Part shown: positions 50,061-57,894 of the stretch, piece after piece
Position numbering within the stretch: position 1 is the stretch's first letter
How the letters are laid out: each line of letters opens with the position of its first letter
Origin: Coleofasciculus sp. LEGE 07092
GTDB lineage: Bacteria; Cyanobacteriota; Cyanobacteriia; Cyanobacteriales; Coleofasciculaceae
Assembly (NCBI RefSeq): GCF_015207375.1
Contig: NZ_JADEWY010000009.1
Coordinates: 1 to 64,000, forward strand
DNA length: 64,000 bases
Direction of reading: 5' to 3'
The notes under the pieces: generated by a model
Database searches by the model: none
What the model was told of the DNA's origin: nothing
Seen by the model: only the letters and a program-made list of their open reading frames with translations
Program-made: the position numbers and the translations under genes

Positions 50061-51725
50061 ATGTCTCGCAACGAAGCAAATACTCGAAAAGAAATAATAG
50101 ATAAGGCATTAGAGAAAGCTGGATGGAGTCTAGATGATTCCAACCAGGTGGGGATGGAAATCCCAGTCGATGGCTATGATGCCGAACCTTGGAATGGGGT
50201 GACGGACTACTGCCTCTATCTTCCCAATGGGGAAGTAATTGCTGTGGTTGAGGCAAAGCGACAAAGCCGCGATCCACGGGTGGCAGAACAGCAGGTAAGG
50301 CATTATGTAACAGAGATTGAGAAGCACCAGAGTTTTCGTCCCTTTGCCTTTATGAGTAATGGGGATAGGATGTTTTTCTGGGATGTGGGGAATGAAAACA
50401 AGCGTCCGGTGGCTGGGTTTTTCTCCCTGAGAGACTTACAGAATTTGCTCTACATCCGCCAGAATAAAATCCCCTTGCAACAGTTGAGTGTTAATTTAGC
50501 GATCGCAAATCGCGCTTATCAACAAGAAGCAATTGGGCGGGTTAGCGAACGGTTTGATGAGGGGCATCGACGGGCGCTGGTGGTGATGGCGACGGGGACG
50601 GGGAAAACGCGCACGATTATGGCGCTGATTGAAGTATTCCTGAGAGCGAATCAAGCGCGGACGGTGCTGTTTGTGGCGGATAGGGATGCGTTGGTTAGGC
50701 AGGCGCTCGATGAGAATTTTAAGGTTTATTTGCCAAGTGAGCCAAGAGATAGAATCCGGACTTACAACGTTGATTACAGCAAGCGGCTGTATGTGGGGAG
50801 TTCTTTTGAGCGGTATATGCAGAATGCTGAGTTTAAAGTCAGCAAATCTGCGACGCTGATTGAAGTCTGTAACCTGATTGATGCGCTGAAAATCTCTGAA
50901 CAGAATCAGGATGTTCAGGGGGATTTGTACGAGTACTTGCTTAGTAAACTCAGCACCGCAGGACGTAACGGACAGTTTCGCACGCCTCGCCATATTATTA
51001 GGATGATGGTGCGGATGGTTGACCCCAAACCGAAGGAAAGAATTGGGGACTTGGCGGCGGGGACTTGTGGGTTTCCGGTTAATGCCTACGAGTACATTCT
51101 AGAACAGCACAGCGAACCAGATGAGCAGGGGAACCCGCAGTTAATTGGGGATTTGCTCAGTGACGAGGAACGGGAATGTTTACAGACTGAGGCGTTTACT
51201 GCCTATGACAATGATGCCGGAATGACGATGTTGCGGATTGGTTCGATGAACCTGATGCTGCACGGCATTAAGCATCCCCGCTTTTTCTACATGGATACCC
51301 TATCTAAGGCGTTCAATGATGAGAAAAGCTTGGATGTGGTGCTGATGAATCCCCCGTTTAAGGGGAAGATGGATGAGTCGGATATTAACCCCACCCTGCC
51401 AACGAAGTGCAAGAAGACAGAACTGCTATTTTTGCACCTGATTGAGCGGGTGTTGGATATGGGGGGACGCTGTGCGGTAATTGTCCCGGATGGGGTGCTG
51501 TTTGGTTCGAGTAAGCAACATCAGGAGATTCGCAAGAAGATTATTGAGACTCATCGCCTGGATGGGGTGGTGTCGATGCCGTCTGGGGTGTTTAAACCGT
51601 ATGCAGGTGTTTCGACGGCGGTGCTGCTGTTTACTCGTGGCGGTACGACGGATAAGATTTGGTTCTATGACATGGAACACGATGGGTTTTCGCTGGATGA
51701 TACAGCGGTTTCAGACTCGATGTGA
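50061..51725 (+). CDS. Chimeric type I restriction protein: HsdR N-terminus fused to HsdM
   Basis: This is one open frame of 554 residues. Residues 1 to about 245 are HsdR: nuclease region with GVTDY and VVEAKR (Glu64, Lys66), and helicase motif I ATGTGKT at 177-183, ending before the DEAH motif. From about 248 (FERYMQNAEFKVSK) it is HsdM, with SAM-binding DLAAGTCGF at 330-338 and catalytic NPPF at 430-433, running to DGFSLDD. It lacks the HsdM N-terminus and the rest of the HsdR motor. The stop at 51723 is supplied by an inserted MITE. The methylase core is readable, but restriction activity is not expected. Confidence 0.85.
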   Translation: MSRNEANTRKEIIDKALEKAGWSLDDSNQVGMEIPVDGYDAEPWNGVTDYCLYLPNGEVIAVVEAKRQSRDPRVAEQQVRHYVTEIEKHQSFRPFAFMSNGDRMFFWDVGNENKRPVAGFFSLRDLQNLLYIRQNKIPLQQLSVNLAIANRAYQQEAIGRVSERFDEGHRRALVVMATGTGKTRTIMALIEVFLRANQARTVLFVADRDALVRQALDENFKVYLPSEPRDRIRTYNVDYSKRLYVGSSFERYMQNAEFKVSKSATLIEVCNLIDALKISEQNQDVQGDLYEYLLSKLSTAGRNGQFRTPRHIIRMMVRMVDPKPKERIGDLAAGTCGFPVNAYEYILEQHSEPDEQGNPQLIGDLLSDEERECLQTEAFTAYDNDAGMTMLRIGSMNLMLHGIKHPRFFYMDTLSKAFNDEKSLDVVLMNPPFKGKMDESDINPTLPTKCKKTELLFLHLIERVLDMGGRCAVIVPDGVLFGSSKQHQEIRKKIIETHRLDGVVSMPSGVFKPYAGVSTAVLLFTRGGTTDKIWFYDMEHDGFSLDDTAVSDSM

Positions 51726-51793
51726 TACACCCAAACAAGAGTAGAACATGGCTTTCTCATGGCTACTGTACTACACCGTGTTAGAAAGTGCTG
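51703..51793. mobile_element. 91-bp MITE with TA target duplication, inserted in hsdM
   Basis: The element begins CAGCGGTTTCAGACTCG and its reverse complement begins CAGCACTTTCTAACACG; 19 of the first 27 positions agree, so it has imperfect terminal inverted repeats. TA flanks both ends (51701-51702 and 51794-51795). Removing the element and one TA joins GATGATAAGCGGCAACC, which restores an uninterrupted HsdM reading frame (DDKRQP). TA duplication is typical of IS630/Tc1-mariner-type elements. It encodes no transposase. Confidence 0.82.
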
Positions 51794-52280
51794 TAAGCGG
51801 CAACCTGTAGCGGAGAATGATATCCCGGACATTCTCACCTGTTGGAAGAATCGGTTTAATCCGGATTTCAGGAGTCAAAGAGTACAACGCCTGAGTGAGT
51901 TAAAATCTAAAGTTGCGCCGATGAAGGCTGAACGGTTGAAGCTGCTCAAGGAAATCAATCGCCTGACATTTGAGAATGCTGTTGCACCCGCCGATGATGA
52001 ACCAACTCGTGTCGCTTTGGAAGCAGATAGGCAACGACTGGCACAACTGCACGAGCAAATGGCACCCCTGCAAGCGGAAATCAATCAATTGAATCGCCAG
52101 TTTTGGGTGACAAAGGCGCAGGTGAAGGGGAATAAATACGACTTATCAGCGAGTCGTTACCGTCAGATTGAGCAGGATGAGCCTTATTATGAGTCGCCAC
52201 AGGTAACGATGGAGCGGTTGCTGAAATTAGAGCAGGTGATGGCGGAGGAGGTGCGAGAATTGGAGAGACTATTAGAGTGA
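51759..52280 (+). pseudogene. HsdM C-terminal fragment (3' half after the MITE)
   Basis: True HsdM sequence resumes at 51795 (KRQPVAENDIPDIL) and runs to a TGA at 52278. It covers the helical C-terminal segment and ends with QVKGNKYDLSASRYRQIEQD and VTMERLLKLEQVMAEEVREL, the region that contacts HsdS. An ATG inside the MITE (51759) could start a 173-residue product from this part, so it may still be expressed separately. Its last 290 bp recur at 52884-53166. Confidence 0.75.
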
Positions 52281-52290
52281 GGGACTAAAG

Positions 52291-52845
52291 ATGAGTACAG
52301 CCACGCAACCCCTAACTCTGGAGGAGTTCTTAAAACTCCCAGAAACTAAACCCGCCTCAGAGTTTATTAACGGAGAGATTGTTCAAAAACCTATGCCACA
52401 AGGGGAGCATAGCCGATTACAGTTTAAATTTTGCGCGGTTGTTAACGAAGTCGCCGAACCTGAGAAAATTGCGATCGCCTTTCCAGAACTACGCTGTACC
52501 TTTGGGGGAGACGCAATTGTTCCAGATGTTGCGGTGTTTCGGTGGGAGAGGATTCCGGTTCGTGCTTCTGGGAGAATTGCCAATCGCTTCGAGGTTCATC
52601 CCGATTGGTCAATAGAAATTTTATCCCCCGATCAGAGTCAAACGAAAGTATTGGGGAAATTGCTCCACTGCTCCCAGCATGGTACAGAGTTAGGGTGGTT
52701 AATCGATCCAGAAGAGGAGACTATTCTAGTTGTGTTCTCCGATCAACGGGTGCAATTGTTAAGGGGGAATGCTCAATTGCCAATTTTGAAGGGAATTAGC
52801 TTGGAGTTGACAGTGGAACAAGTTTTTGCTTGGTTAACACTCTAA
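52291..52845 (+). CDS. Uma2 family endonuclease-like protein (DUF820)
   Basis: This is an intact 184-residue Uma2 protein. It starts MSTATQPLTLEEFLKLPETK and shows the fold markers FINGEIVQKPMPQGEHSRLQ, DAIVPDVAVFRW and WSIEILSPDQSQTKV with the Asp/Glu expected of PD-(D/E)XK members, then LGWLIDPEEETI. It lies 10 nt after the hsdM fragment and is followed by a second copy of the hsdM 3' end, so it appears lodged within a duplicated hsdM tail. Nuclease function is possible but unproven. The third Uma2-type domain in this window. Confidence 0.87.
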   Translation: MSTATQPLTLEEFLKLPETKPASEFINGEIVQKPMPQGEHSRLQFKFCAVVNEVAEPEKIAIAFPELRCTFGGDAIVPDVAVFRWERIPVRASGRIANRFEVHPDWSIEILSPDQSQTKVLGKLLHCSQHGTELGWLIDPEEETILVVFSDQRVQLLRGNAQLPILKGISLELTVEQVFAWLTL

Positions 52846-52853
52846 GACCCAAG

Positions 52854-53171
52854 ATGAAATACTACACACCAGGAAACCCGATCGCACCCGCCGATGATGA
52901 GCCAACCCGTCTCGCTTTGGAAGCGGATAGGCAACAATTAGCACAACTGCACGAGCAAATGGCATCCCTGCAAGCGGAGATTAATCAATTGAATCGCCAG
53001 TTTTGGGTGACAAAGGCGCAGGTGAAGGCGAATAAATACGACCTTTCAGCGAGTCGTTACCGTCAGATTGAGCAGGATGAGCCTTATTCTGAGTCGCCAC
53101 AAGTGACGATGGAACGGTTGATGGAATTAGAGCAGGTGATGGCGGAGGAGGTGCGAGAGTTGGAAAATTAA
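52854..53171 (+). pseudogene. Second copy of the HsdM C-terminal segment
   Basis: From 52884 (APADDEPTRLALEADRQQLA) to the TAA at 53169 the DNA is nearly the same as 51984-52275, with scattered, largely synonymous differences. The 105-codon frame from ATG 52854 begins with nine residues unrelated to HsdM (MKYYTPGNP). It encodes the HsdS-contacting helices only and cannot be a methylase. Confidence 0.75.
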
Positions 53172-53352
53172 GATCTTGCACCAGTCGCAATAACCCGCCA
53201 GGGGTTTAAACCCCTGGCTAATAGCGAAAGTCCTCTTAAGAGGACTAACTCCTCAATTAACCAGGTTTGGAGTCCATTTTAATGGACTTTCGCTATGAGC
53301 CGTGGACTTGAGTCCACGGCGGAATATGCTGTTTACTGAGAATGGTGCAAGA
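53172..53352 (+). repeat. Modular palindromic repeat element, copy 2
   Basis: Four palindromes in series: CCAGGGGTTTAAACCCCTGG (53198-53217), AGTCCTCTTAAGAGGACT (53229-53246), AGTCCATTTTAATGGACT (53271-53288) and CCGTGGACTTGAGTCCACGG (53300-53319), joined by GGCTAATAGCGAAAG and TTTCGCTATGAGC boxes. The ends are inverted copies of each other (CTTGCACCAGT / TGGTGCAAG). It separates two hsdM-tail copies. Confidence 0.8.
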
Positions 53353-53357
53353 GGTGA

Positions 53358-53468
53358 GATGAGGTATTTTATGAGTCGCCACGGGTAACTATGGAGCGAT
53401 TGCTGAAGTTAGAGTATGTGATGGAGAGGGAAGCGCAAGAACTAATGCGCTATATAGAGTCCAAGTAA
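53358..53468 (+). pseudogene. Third, shorter copy of the HsdM C-terminus
   Basis: DEVFYESPRVTMERLLKLEY and VMEREAQELMRYIESK, ending at TAA 53466, align with the last residues of the two upstream hsdM tails but are more diverged. An in-frame TGA precedes it. It lies 13 nt before hsdS, where an intact hsdM would be expected to end, so this may be the original hsdM terminus. Confidence 0.65.
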
Positions 53469-53481
53469 CAGTGTTGATAAC

Positions 53482-54447
53482 ATGATGACATCGGAGGCGC
53501 AGAAACTACCCAAAGGTTGGCAATGGGTGAGGCTAGAAGAACTATGTAATACAACTAGCGGCGGCACCCCTTCCCGCAAAATATCTTCTTATTATGGTGG
53601 TGAGATTCCTTGGGTAAAATCTGGCGAACTAGAGGATTGCCTCATCTATAAAACAGAGGAAAAGATTACTCAAGAAGCCGTTAATAATTCTAGTGCTAAA
53701 GTTTTCTCATCTGGAACTTTATTAATTGCACTTTACGGTGCCACAGTTGGAAAGCTAGGGATTCTCCAAGTAAATGCTGCTACTAATCAAGCAGTTTGTG
53801 CAATCTTTCCAGGAGAGTATATCTATCGAGATTACCTTTACTTCTACCTATTATCACAACGAAACCAACTATTAGAACTTAGTGCTGGTGGTGCCCAAGC
53901 AAATATTAGCCAAGAGATTATTCGTAGACTTGAAATTACTCTGCCGCCGTTAGCAGAACAAAAGCGGATTGCTGCGATCGCACAAAAAGCCGACAGACTC
54001 CGACGCACCCGACGCTACGCCCTACAACTCAGTGACACCTACCTACAATCCTCAAGCAATACTACGAGTGGATTAAACACTATTAGCACGGGTATCGTAA
54101 AACAGTGTATTGTTCCCATTCCACCCCTACCCCTCCAAGAAAAATTTGCCCGAATCGTCCAAAAATTTGAACGCCTCCGCACCCAACAACGGGAAGCCGA
54201 ACGCCAAGCAGAGTATTTATTTCAGACCCTGCTGCATCGTGCCTTTCGGGGTGAACTGACTCCTCAACACGCCAATGATGAGCCTGCATCCGTCTTATTA
54301 GAACAAATTGGCGCAGAACACACACAAGCCGAAGCGGAAGCCAAAGCCGCTACTCAGGCGATGGGTGACGCTGCTGAGTATCTTGGCACGAAAGCAAAAC
54401 AGCAAGACACAGAACCCATCCAGCTAACGATACCAGGAATGGAATAG
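53482..54447 (+). CDS. hsdS: Type I restriction specificity subunit HsdS, one recognition domain reduced
   Basis: This is 321 residues long, against roughly 400-450 for most HsdS. The first target-recognition domain is present (LPKGWQWVRLEELCNTTSGG to RRLEITLPPLAEQKRIAA), followed by the first conserved helix (KADRLRRTRRYALQLSDTYL). Then only the last about 25 residues of a second recognition domain remain (NTISTGIVKQCIVPIPPLPL) before the second conserved helix (KFERLRTQQREAERQAEYLF). A deletion of most of TRD2 is the simplest reading. It might still dimerise as a half-subunit. The tail (AEAEAKAATQAMGDAAEYLG) is typical. Starts at 53482 or 53485. Confidence 0.85.
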   Translation: MMTSEAQKLPKGWQWVRLEELCNTTSGGTPSRKISSYYGGEIPWVKSGELEDCLIYKTEEKITQEAVNNSSAKVFSSGTLLIALYGATVGKLGILQVNAATNQAVCAIFPGEYIYRDYLYFYLLSQRNQLLELSAGGAQANISQEIIRRLEITLPPLAEQKRIAAIAQKADRLRRTRRYALQLSDTYLQSSSNTTSGLNTISTGIVKQCIVPIPPLPLQEKFARIVQKFERLRTQQREAERQAEYLFQTLLHRAFRGELTPQHANDEPASVLLEQIGAEHTQAEAEAKAATQAMGDAAEYLGTKAKQQDTEPIQLTIPGME

Positions 54448-54451
54448 GGAG

Positions 54452-54580
54452 ATGAGGGGGACGACGTTTGGATCTGACCCATTTGCTGATTATTTGGGTT
54501 TGGTGCTGTGGGGATTGAGTGCAGATGTGGCGAGTCGCAGTTTGAGTAATTTACCGGGGGGAGAGGGAAAAAAGGAGTGA
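54452..54580 (+). pseudogene. Short 3' gene remnant, 42 codons
   Basis: RGTTFGSDPFADYLGLVLWG and LSADVASRSLSNLPG read like the C-terminal end of a protein, starting immediately after hsdS with no ribosome binding site and ending at TGA 54578. I do not recognise the family. It is probably debris from the same rearrangements. Confidence 0.3.
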
Positions 54581-54728
54581 GTTTTTGTTATTCGATTATG
54601 GGTGTCAATGCGATCGCTTCAGAGTACAATAGAGGTACTTCTGCCCCTAACTTGGAATCAATAGCTGTAGTTTTATCGGATTTCTTCCGGTTGCAATGAA
54701 AGCAAGCTTAGGAATTATCGGCACACCA

Positions 54729-54926
54729 TTATTCGGTTGAAACCTGTTGCCCTTTTAATTCAGCCCAAATATCTTCTAGGCTGAGTGTGTCTAGCCATTG
54801 ATGGCGATCCCTAGTGTAATTATCTGTTCCAGAATCAAATTGTTTGATAAACCGAACAGCATCGACATAGCCCAAAGCTGCAATTAGTGCTTCAAAACCT
54901 TTTTGGTTCAATTCTACTGGGGTCAT
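54729..54926 (-). CDS. Partner (putative antitoxin) of a PIN-domain toxin, 65 aa
   Basis: This 65-residue protein, MTPVELNQKGFEALIAALGY, VDAVRFIKQFDSG, then RDRHQWLDTLSLEDIWAEL, has the pattern of small antitoxin-like proteins found with PIN proteins in cyanobacteria. Its ATG overlaps the stop of the PIN gene by 4 nt (ATGA), so translation is probably coupled. The order is toxin first, the reverse of most VapBC pairs. No classical DNA-binding fold is evident. Confidence 0.7.
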   Translation of the reverse strand: MTPVELNQKGFEALIAALGYVDAVRFIKQFDSGTDNYTRDRHQWLDTLSLEDIWAELKGQQVSTE

Positions 54927-55396
54927 TTATTTTCTCCTTCTACCTGAGAAATTTCCATAAACCATTGCATAGAATTAGCAACAGTAACGTTGAGTGAAGT
55001 TTGATTTACTGATGCTTTCCGCAACAGGCGATCGTCAGTCGTCAAAAAAATATCGACATTAGCTGACTCAGCACAGCTTAAATGAAGTGCATCAAAGGAT
55101 TTGAAGCCCAGTGCAACAAGCTCTTTTGCCCGCTCTAGCATTGCTACAGTTACGATGATTCTAGTTTCGGCAATCTTCAAAGAAGCCATAACCCGTTGCC
55201 TTCTGAGCAAATCGGGAGTTTTTGCAATTTCCGACTCCAAGGCTGTGCTGCTAACAAGTTGCCATGTCTTAGCTTGACACCCAGCCGCAATCTCCAAAAC
55301 TGCCTCGGCTTCTAGGCGGATACGTGGCTGAGTCCAGTCATCAAATGGACGGTTCAGGCAACAGACATCCATATAAATCCTGTATTGCTGCTCCAT
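54923..55396 (-). CDS. PIN-domain protein (putative toxin ribonuclease)
   Basis: This is a 157-residue PIN-like nuclease. Acidic residues are at YMDVCCLNRPFDD (first Asp), LESEIAKT (Glu) and KSFDALHLSCAE, then FLTTDDRLLR, which together supply the usual PIN metal site. VapC-type toxins cut RNA when their antitoxin is lost. It is the first gene of a two-gene unit with the 65-residue partner, and lies 4 nt downstream of the vWA gene on the same strand. Target unknown. Confidence 0.82.
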   Translation of the reverse strand: MEQQYRIYMDVCCLNRPFDDWTQPRIRLEAEAVLEIAAGCQAKTWQLVSSTALESEIAKTPDLLRRQRVMASLKIAETRIIVTVAMLERAKELVALGFKSFDALHLSCAESANVDIFLTTDDRLLRKASVNQTSLNVTVANSMQWFMEISQVEGENK

Positions 55397-55400
55397 AAAC

Positions 55401-56273
55401 TCATTCTATTGAATTGAACCAAGGTTGGGTACAGCAAAAATCCAACTGGGCAATGGGTAAAAGTTGCGATCGCTGATTGTTTCTCGATTTTCGTTTAAGT
55501 CCCGCTAATGAGATGACCGTTTGACCCGCATCATTCTGGCTGACTTTAGCAAGACTTAAGGTATCTACGAGACTGACACCATCAGCTAACTCAAGTGTCA
55601 CCAAAAGATTCTGACCTACCACTGCTCTGAGAGAGTCTAGCTCAATGCTAAACACTTCAGTTGCTTCATCAATGCTCTGAATAAAGTAAAAGTTGCCACT
55701 AGCAGCCCTTGCCATGCCGATTAGCAGGTCTTCATTAAACCCTTGGGCAAAACCCAACGTAGTTGTGATTACACCTTCCTCAGCTTTTTGCCCCGATGTC
55801 GCCGTGAGAACCTTGGGGTCACTTATGCCCATATTGGCGTGACCATCGGTAAGTAGGAGAACACGGTTGATTTTTTGGGGATCGAGTTGACTTTTGACGT
55901 GTTCGCAGCCTTGGAGCCATCCCCCCGATAAGTTAGTAATACCGCCTGCTCTAACCTTGCGTATCGAGTTTTTAATTGTGGTTTTGTCAGCCACAGGCTG
56001 GGGGGGTACAACGGTGTCCACTGCATCGTCGTAAACAACGACTGAGAGCATGTCGTCTGGCTCAAGTTGATCCACTACAGACTCAGCAGCTTGAAGCGCG
56101 TGACGCAAGGAAGCACCTGCCATCGAGCCTGAGCGGTCAATCACCAAAGAAAGGTTAAGGTTACGTCGGGGAGATTCAGGTATATCAGCACGAAACCTGA
56201 GCAGAATACTCGTCTTTAATGATGATCCTGCGGGTATGATAGCCTGATCAAAGTCGTAACTCGTCTGAATCAT
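55401..56273 (-). CDS. von Willebrand factor A domain protein, shortened C-terminus
   Basis: This 290-residue protein has a complete vWA domain (about 38-220). The metal-ion-dependent adhesion site shows DRSGSM at 46-51, with LSGGWLQG and LLTDGHANMG further on. Related cyanobacterial vWA proteins run to about 400 residues with a beta-rich C-terminal part. Here the sequence leaves the family after VISLAGLKRKSRNN and ends within 25 residues, next to the PIN toxin gene, so the 3' end was probably lost by rearrangement. The start is ATG 56271-56273 (MIQTSYDFDQ). The role is unknown, perhaps protein-protein interaction. Confidence 0.78.
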   Translation of the reverse strand: MIQTSYDFDQAIIPAGSSLKTSILLRFRADIPESPRRNLNLSLVIDRSGSMAGASLRHALQAAESVVDQLEPDDMLSVVVYDDAVDTVVPPQPVADKTTIKNSIRKVRAGGITNLSGGWLQGCEHVKSQLDPQKINRVLLLTDGHANMGISDPKVLTATSGQKAEEGVITTTLGFAQGFNEDLLIGMARAASGNFYFIQSIDEATEVFSIELDSLRAVVGQNLLVTLELADGVSLVDTLSLAKVSQNDAGQTVISLAGLKRKSRNNQRSQLLPIAQLDFCCTQPWFNSIE

Positions 56274-56388
56274 TTCGTAATACCCCTCCCGGTTGTCAAC
56301 GATAAGCCACAAGCCCTACAAACCGATTGTAAATCTGTTCGTCCCACTCCCGTCACCCCATCCAGGCGTTGGCGAAGCGATCGCACTT

Positions 56389-57774
56389 TCAACAACCATC
56401 CTTCACCAATTGCTCGAGCGCCTCAGTCTGAGTGGGCAACGCTGCTGTCAGGACTTCACTGCCTTCGGCAGTAACCAACACATCATCTTCAATGCGAATA
56501 CCCCGCACGTCAGAAAATTGTGCCAAACGTTCCCAATTGACAACCTCTTGATACTTGCCACGTCGTTCAGGGTCGTTTAAAATTGCGGGAACTTGATAAA
56601 ATCCCGGTTCAATTGTCACCAGCATTCCCGGTTTTAAGGGTCGGTTCAGGCGCAGGAAACCTAAGCCAAAGCGATCGCTCCGGACTCGTCCCTCCTCATA
56701 TCCTGCTAAATCCCCTAAATCTTCCATATCGTGGACATCTAAACCTAGCAGATGACCAACGCCATGGGGGAAGAAGAAGGCATGGGCATCCATTTCAACT
56801 AAATTCGATACCTGTCCCCGCAAAATTCCTAAATCTACCAATCCTTGGGCAATTGTCTCTGCGGCTAACAAATGAATATCTCGGTATTCTACACCAGGGC
56901 GAATTTTGTCAATACAAGCATCGTGCGCTGCTAAGACAATATTGTAGAGGTCACGCTGAGTGGAAGAAAACTTACCAGTAACAGACCAAGTACGGGTGAC
57001 ATCCGCCGCCCATCCCATCTCGGTTTCCGCACCGACATCGGCTAAAAGTAAATCTCCCGGTTGCAATGGGTGGTGATACTGTTCGTTGTGCAGTACTTCA
57101 CCATGAACCGTGACAATACTGCTGTAGGCACAGCTCATATTGTGGGCAATAATAACCCCTTCCATCGCCCCCCGTACTTGGGCTTCCAGCTTGGCGCTAG
57201 GGGTTGCCCGCATTCCCGCTTTATGAGCCTCTACAGTAACAGCCGCTGCTTTGCGTAATTCGGATAAGGCATCTGCATCATGGCACAATCGCAAGGAAGC
57301 GATCGCTTTCGCTAAATCTCGGTCAATTCCTTCTGGGGCGTTAGCTGGTGCTACGGGTCGATTTAACAGTTGAGCTTGTTGGTTGTGAATGGTAGGATTC
57401 TGAACGGCAAGGGTAGCTGCACCTGCTGTCCGCGATGCCAGTTCTGACAGAGGAAAAGCCGCATCTGCCCCCATCGCTTCAGCAATTTCCTCTCGTTTGG
57501 GCATCTCTCCATGCCAGAGGCTACTTCCGGGAGGTGCTTCATCCACAAACAGTTCTAACTTCCCGTCCTTGAGGTAAATCGCTGCATTTTCGAGCGGTAA
57601 ACCTGCAAAGTAGAGAAAGTGACTGCTAGCCCGAAACGGGAAGGAATTTGCCGGAAAATTGCGTGAACTCGAACGTCCCGACCAGAGAATTACAGGAAAA
57701 TCAACGAGCTGGGCGAGGCGTTGGCGTCGGTCGCGCAGGGTTGTTGCTAGGGAAGTGCGATCATGAATCTCCAT
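56389..57774 (-). CDS. pepP: Xaa-Pro aminopeptidase (M24B, aminopeptidase P type)
   Basis: This 461-residue metallopeptidase removes N-terminal residues before proline. The pita-bread fold ligands are all present: Asp246 (LLLADVGAE), Asp258 (WAADVTRTW), His337 (FFPHGVGHLLGL), Glu389 (VTIEPGFY) and Glu429 (IRIEDDVLV). The N-terminal domain (1-165) has the usual creatinase-like fold with FLYFAGLP. It appears monocistronic; ATG 57774 is followed by a natural N-terminus. Confidence 0.92.
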   Translation of the reverse strand: MEIHDRTSLATTLRDRRQRLAQLVDFPVILWSGRSSSRNFPANSFPFRASSHFLYFAGLPLENAAIYLKDGKLELFVDEAPPGSSLWHGEMPKREEIAEAMGADAAFPLSELASRTAGAATLAVQNPTIHNQQAQLLNRPVAPANAPEGIDRDLAKAIASLRLCHDADALSELRKAAAVTVEAHKAGMRATPSAKLEAQVRGAMEGVIIAHNMSCAYSSIVTVHGEVLHNEQYHHPLQPGDLLLADVGAETEMGWAADVTRTWSVTGKFSSTQRDLYNIVLAAHDACIDKIRPGVEYRDIHLLAAETIAQGLVDLGILRGQVSNLVEMDAHAFFFPHGVGHLLGLDVHDMEDLGDLAGYEEGRVRSDRFGLGFLRLNRPLKPGMLVTIEPGFYQVPAILNDPERRGKYQEVVNWERLAQFSDVRGIRIEDDVLVTAEGSEVLTAALPTQTEALEQLVKDGC

Positions 57775-57894
57775 AATATGGAGGGTAGCATAGGAACACG
57801 CATTAGCCTATGGCGAACAAAGTGACCAGCTACCAATAGTGTACTAGACAAGAGCGTATCGCCATAGCAGTAGATGTATCAAAAAAATAGAAAT

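Noticed and set aside
51049-51075. AGTCGF in the HsdM SAM motif as an inactivating change
   Set aside because: Cys or Ala at this position occurs in HsdM of this type as far as I recall, so it is not evidence of loss of function.
53198-53319. Regularly spaced palindromes considered as a CRISPR array
   Set aside because: The palindromes differ in sequence, there are no equal-length spacers and no cas genes.
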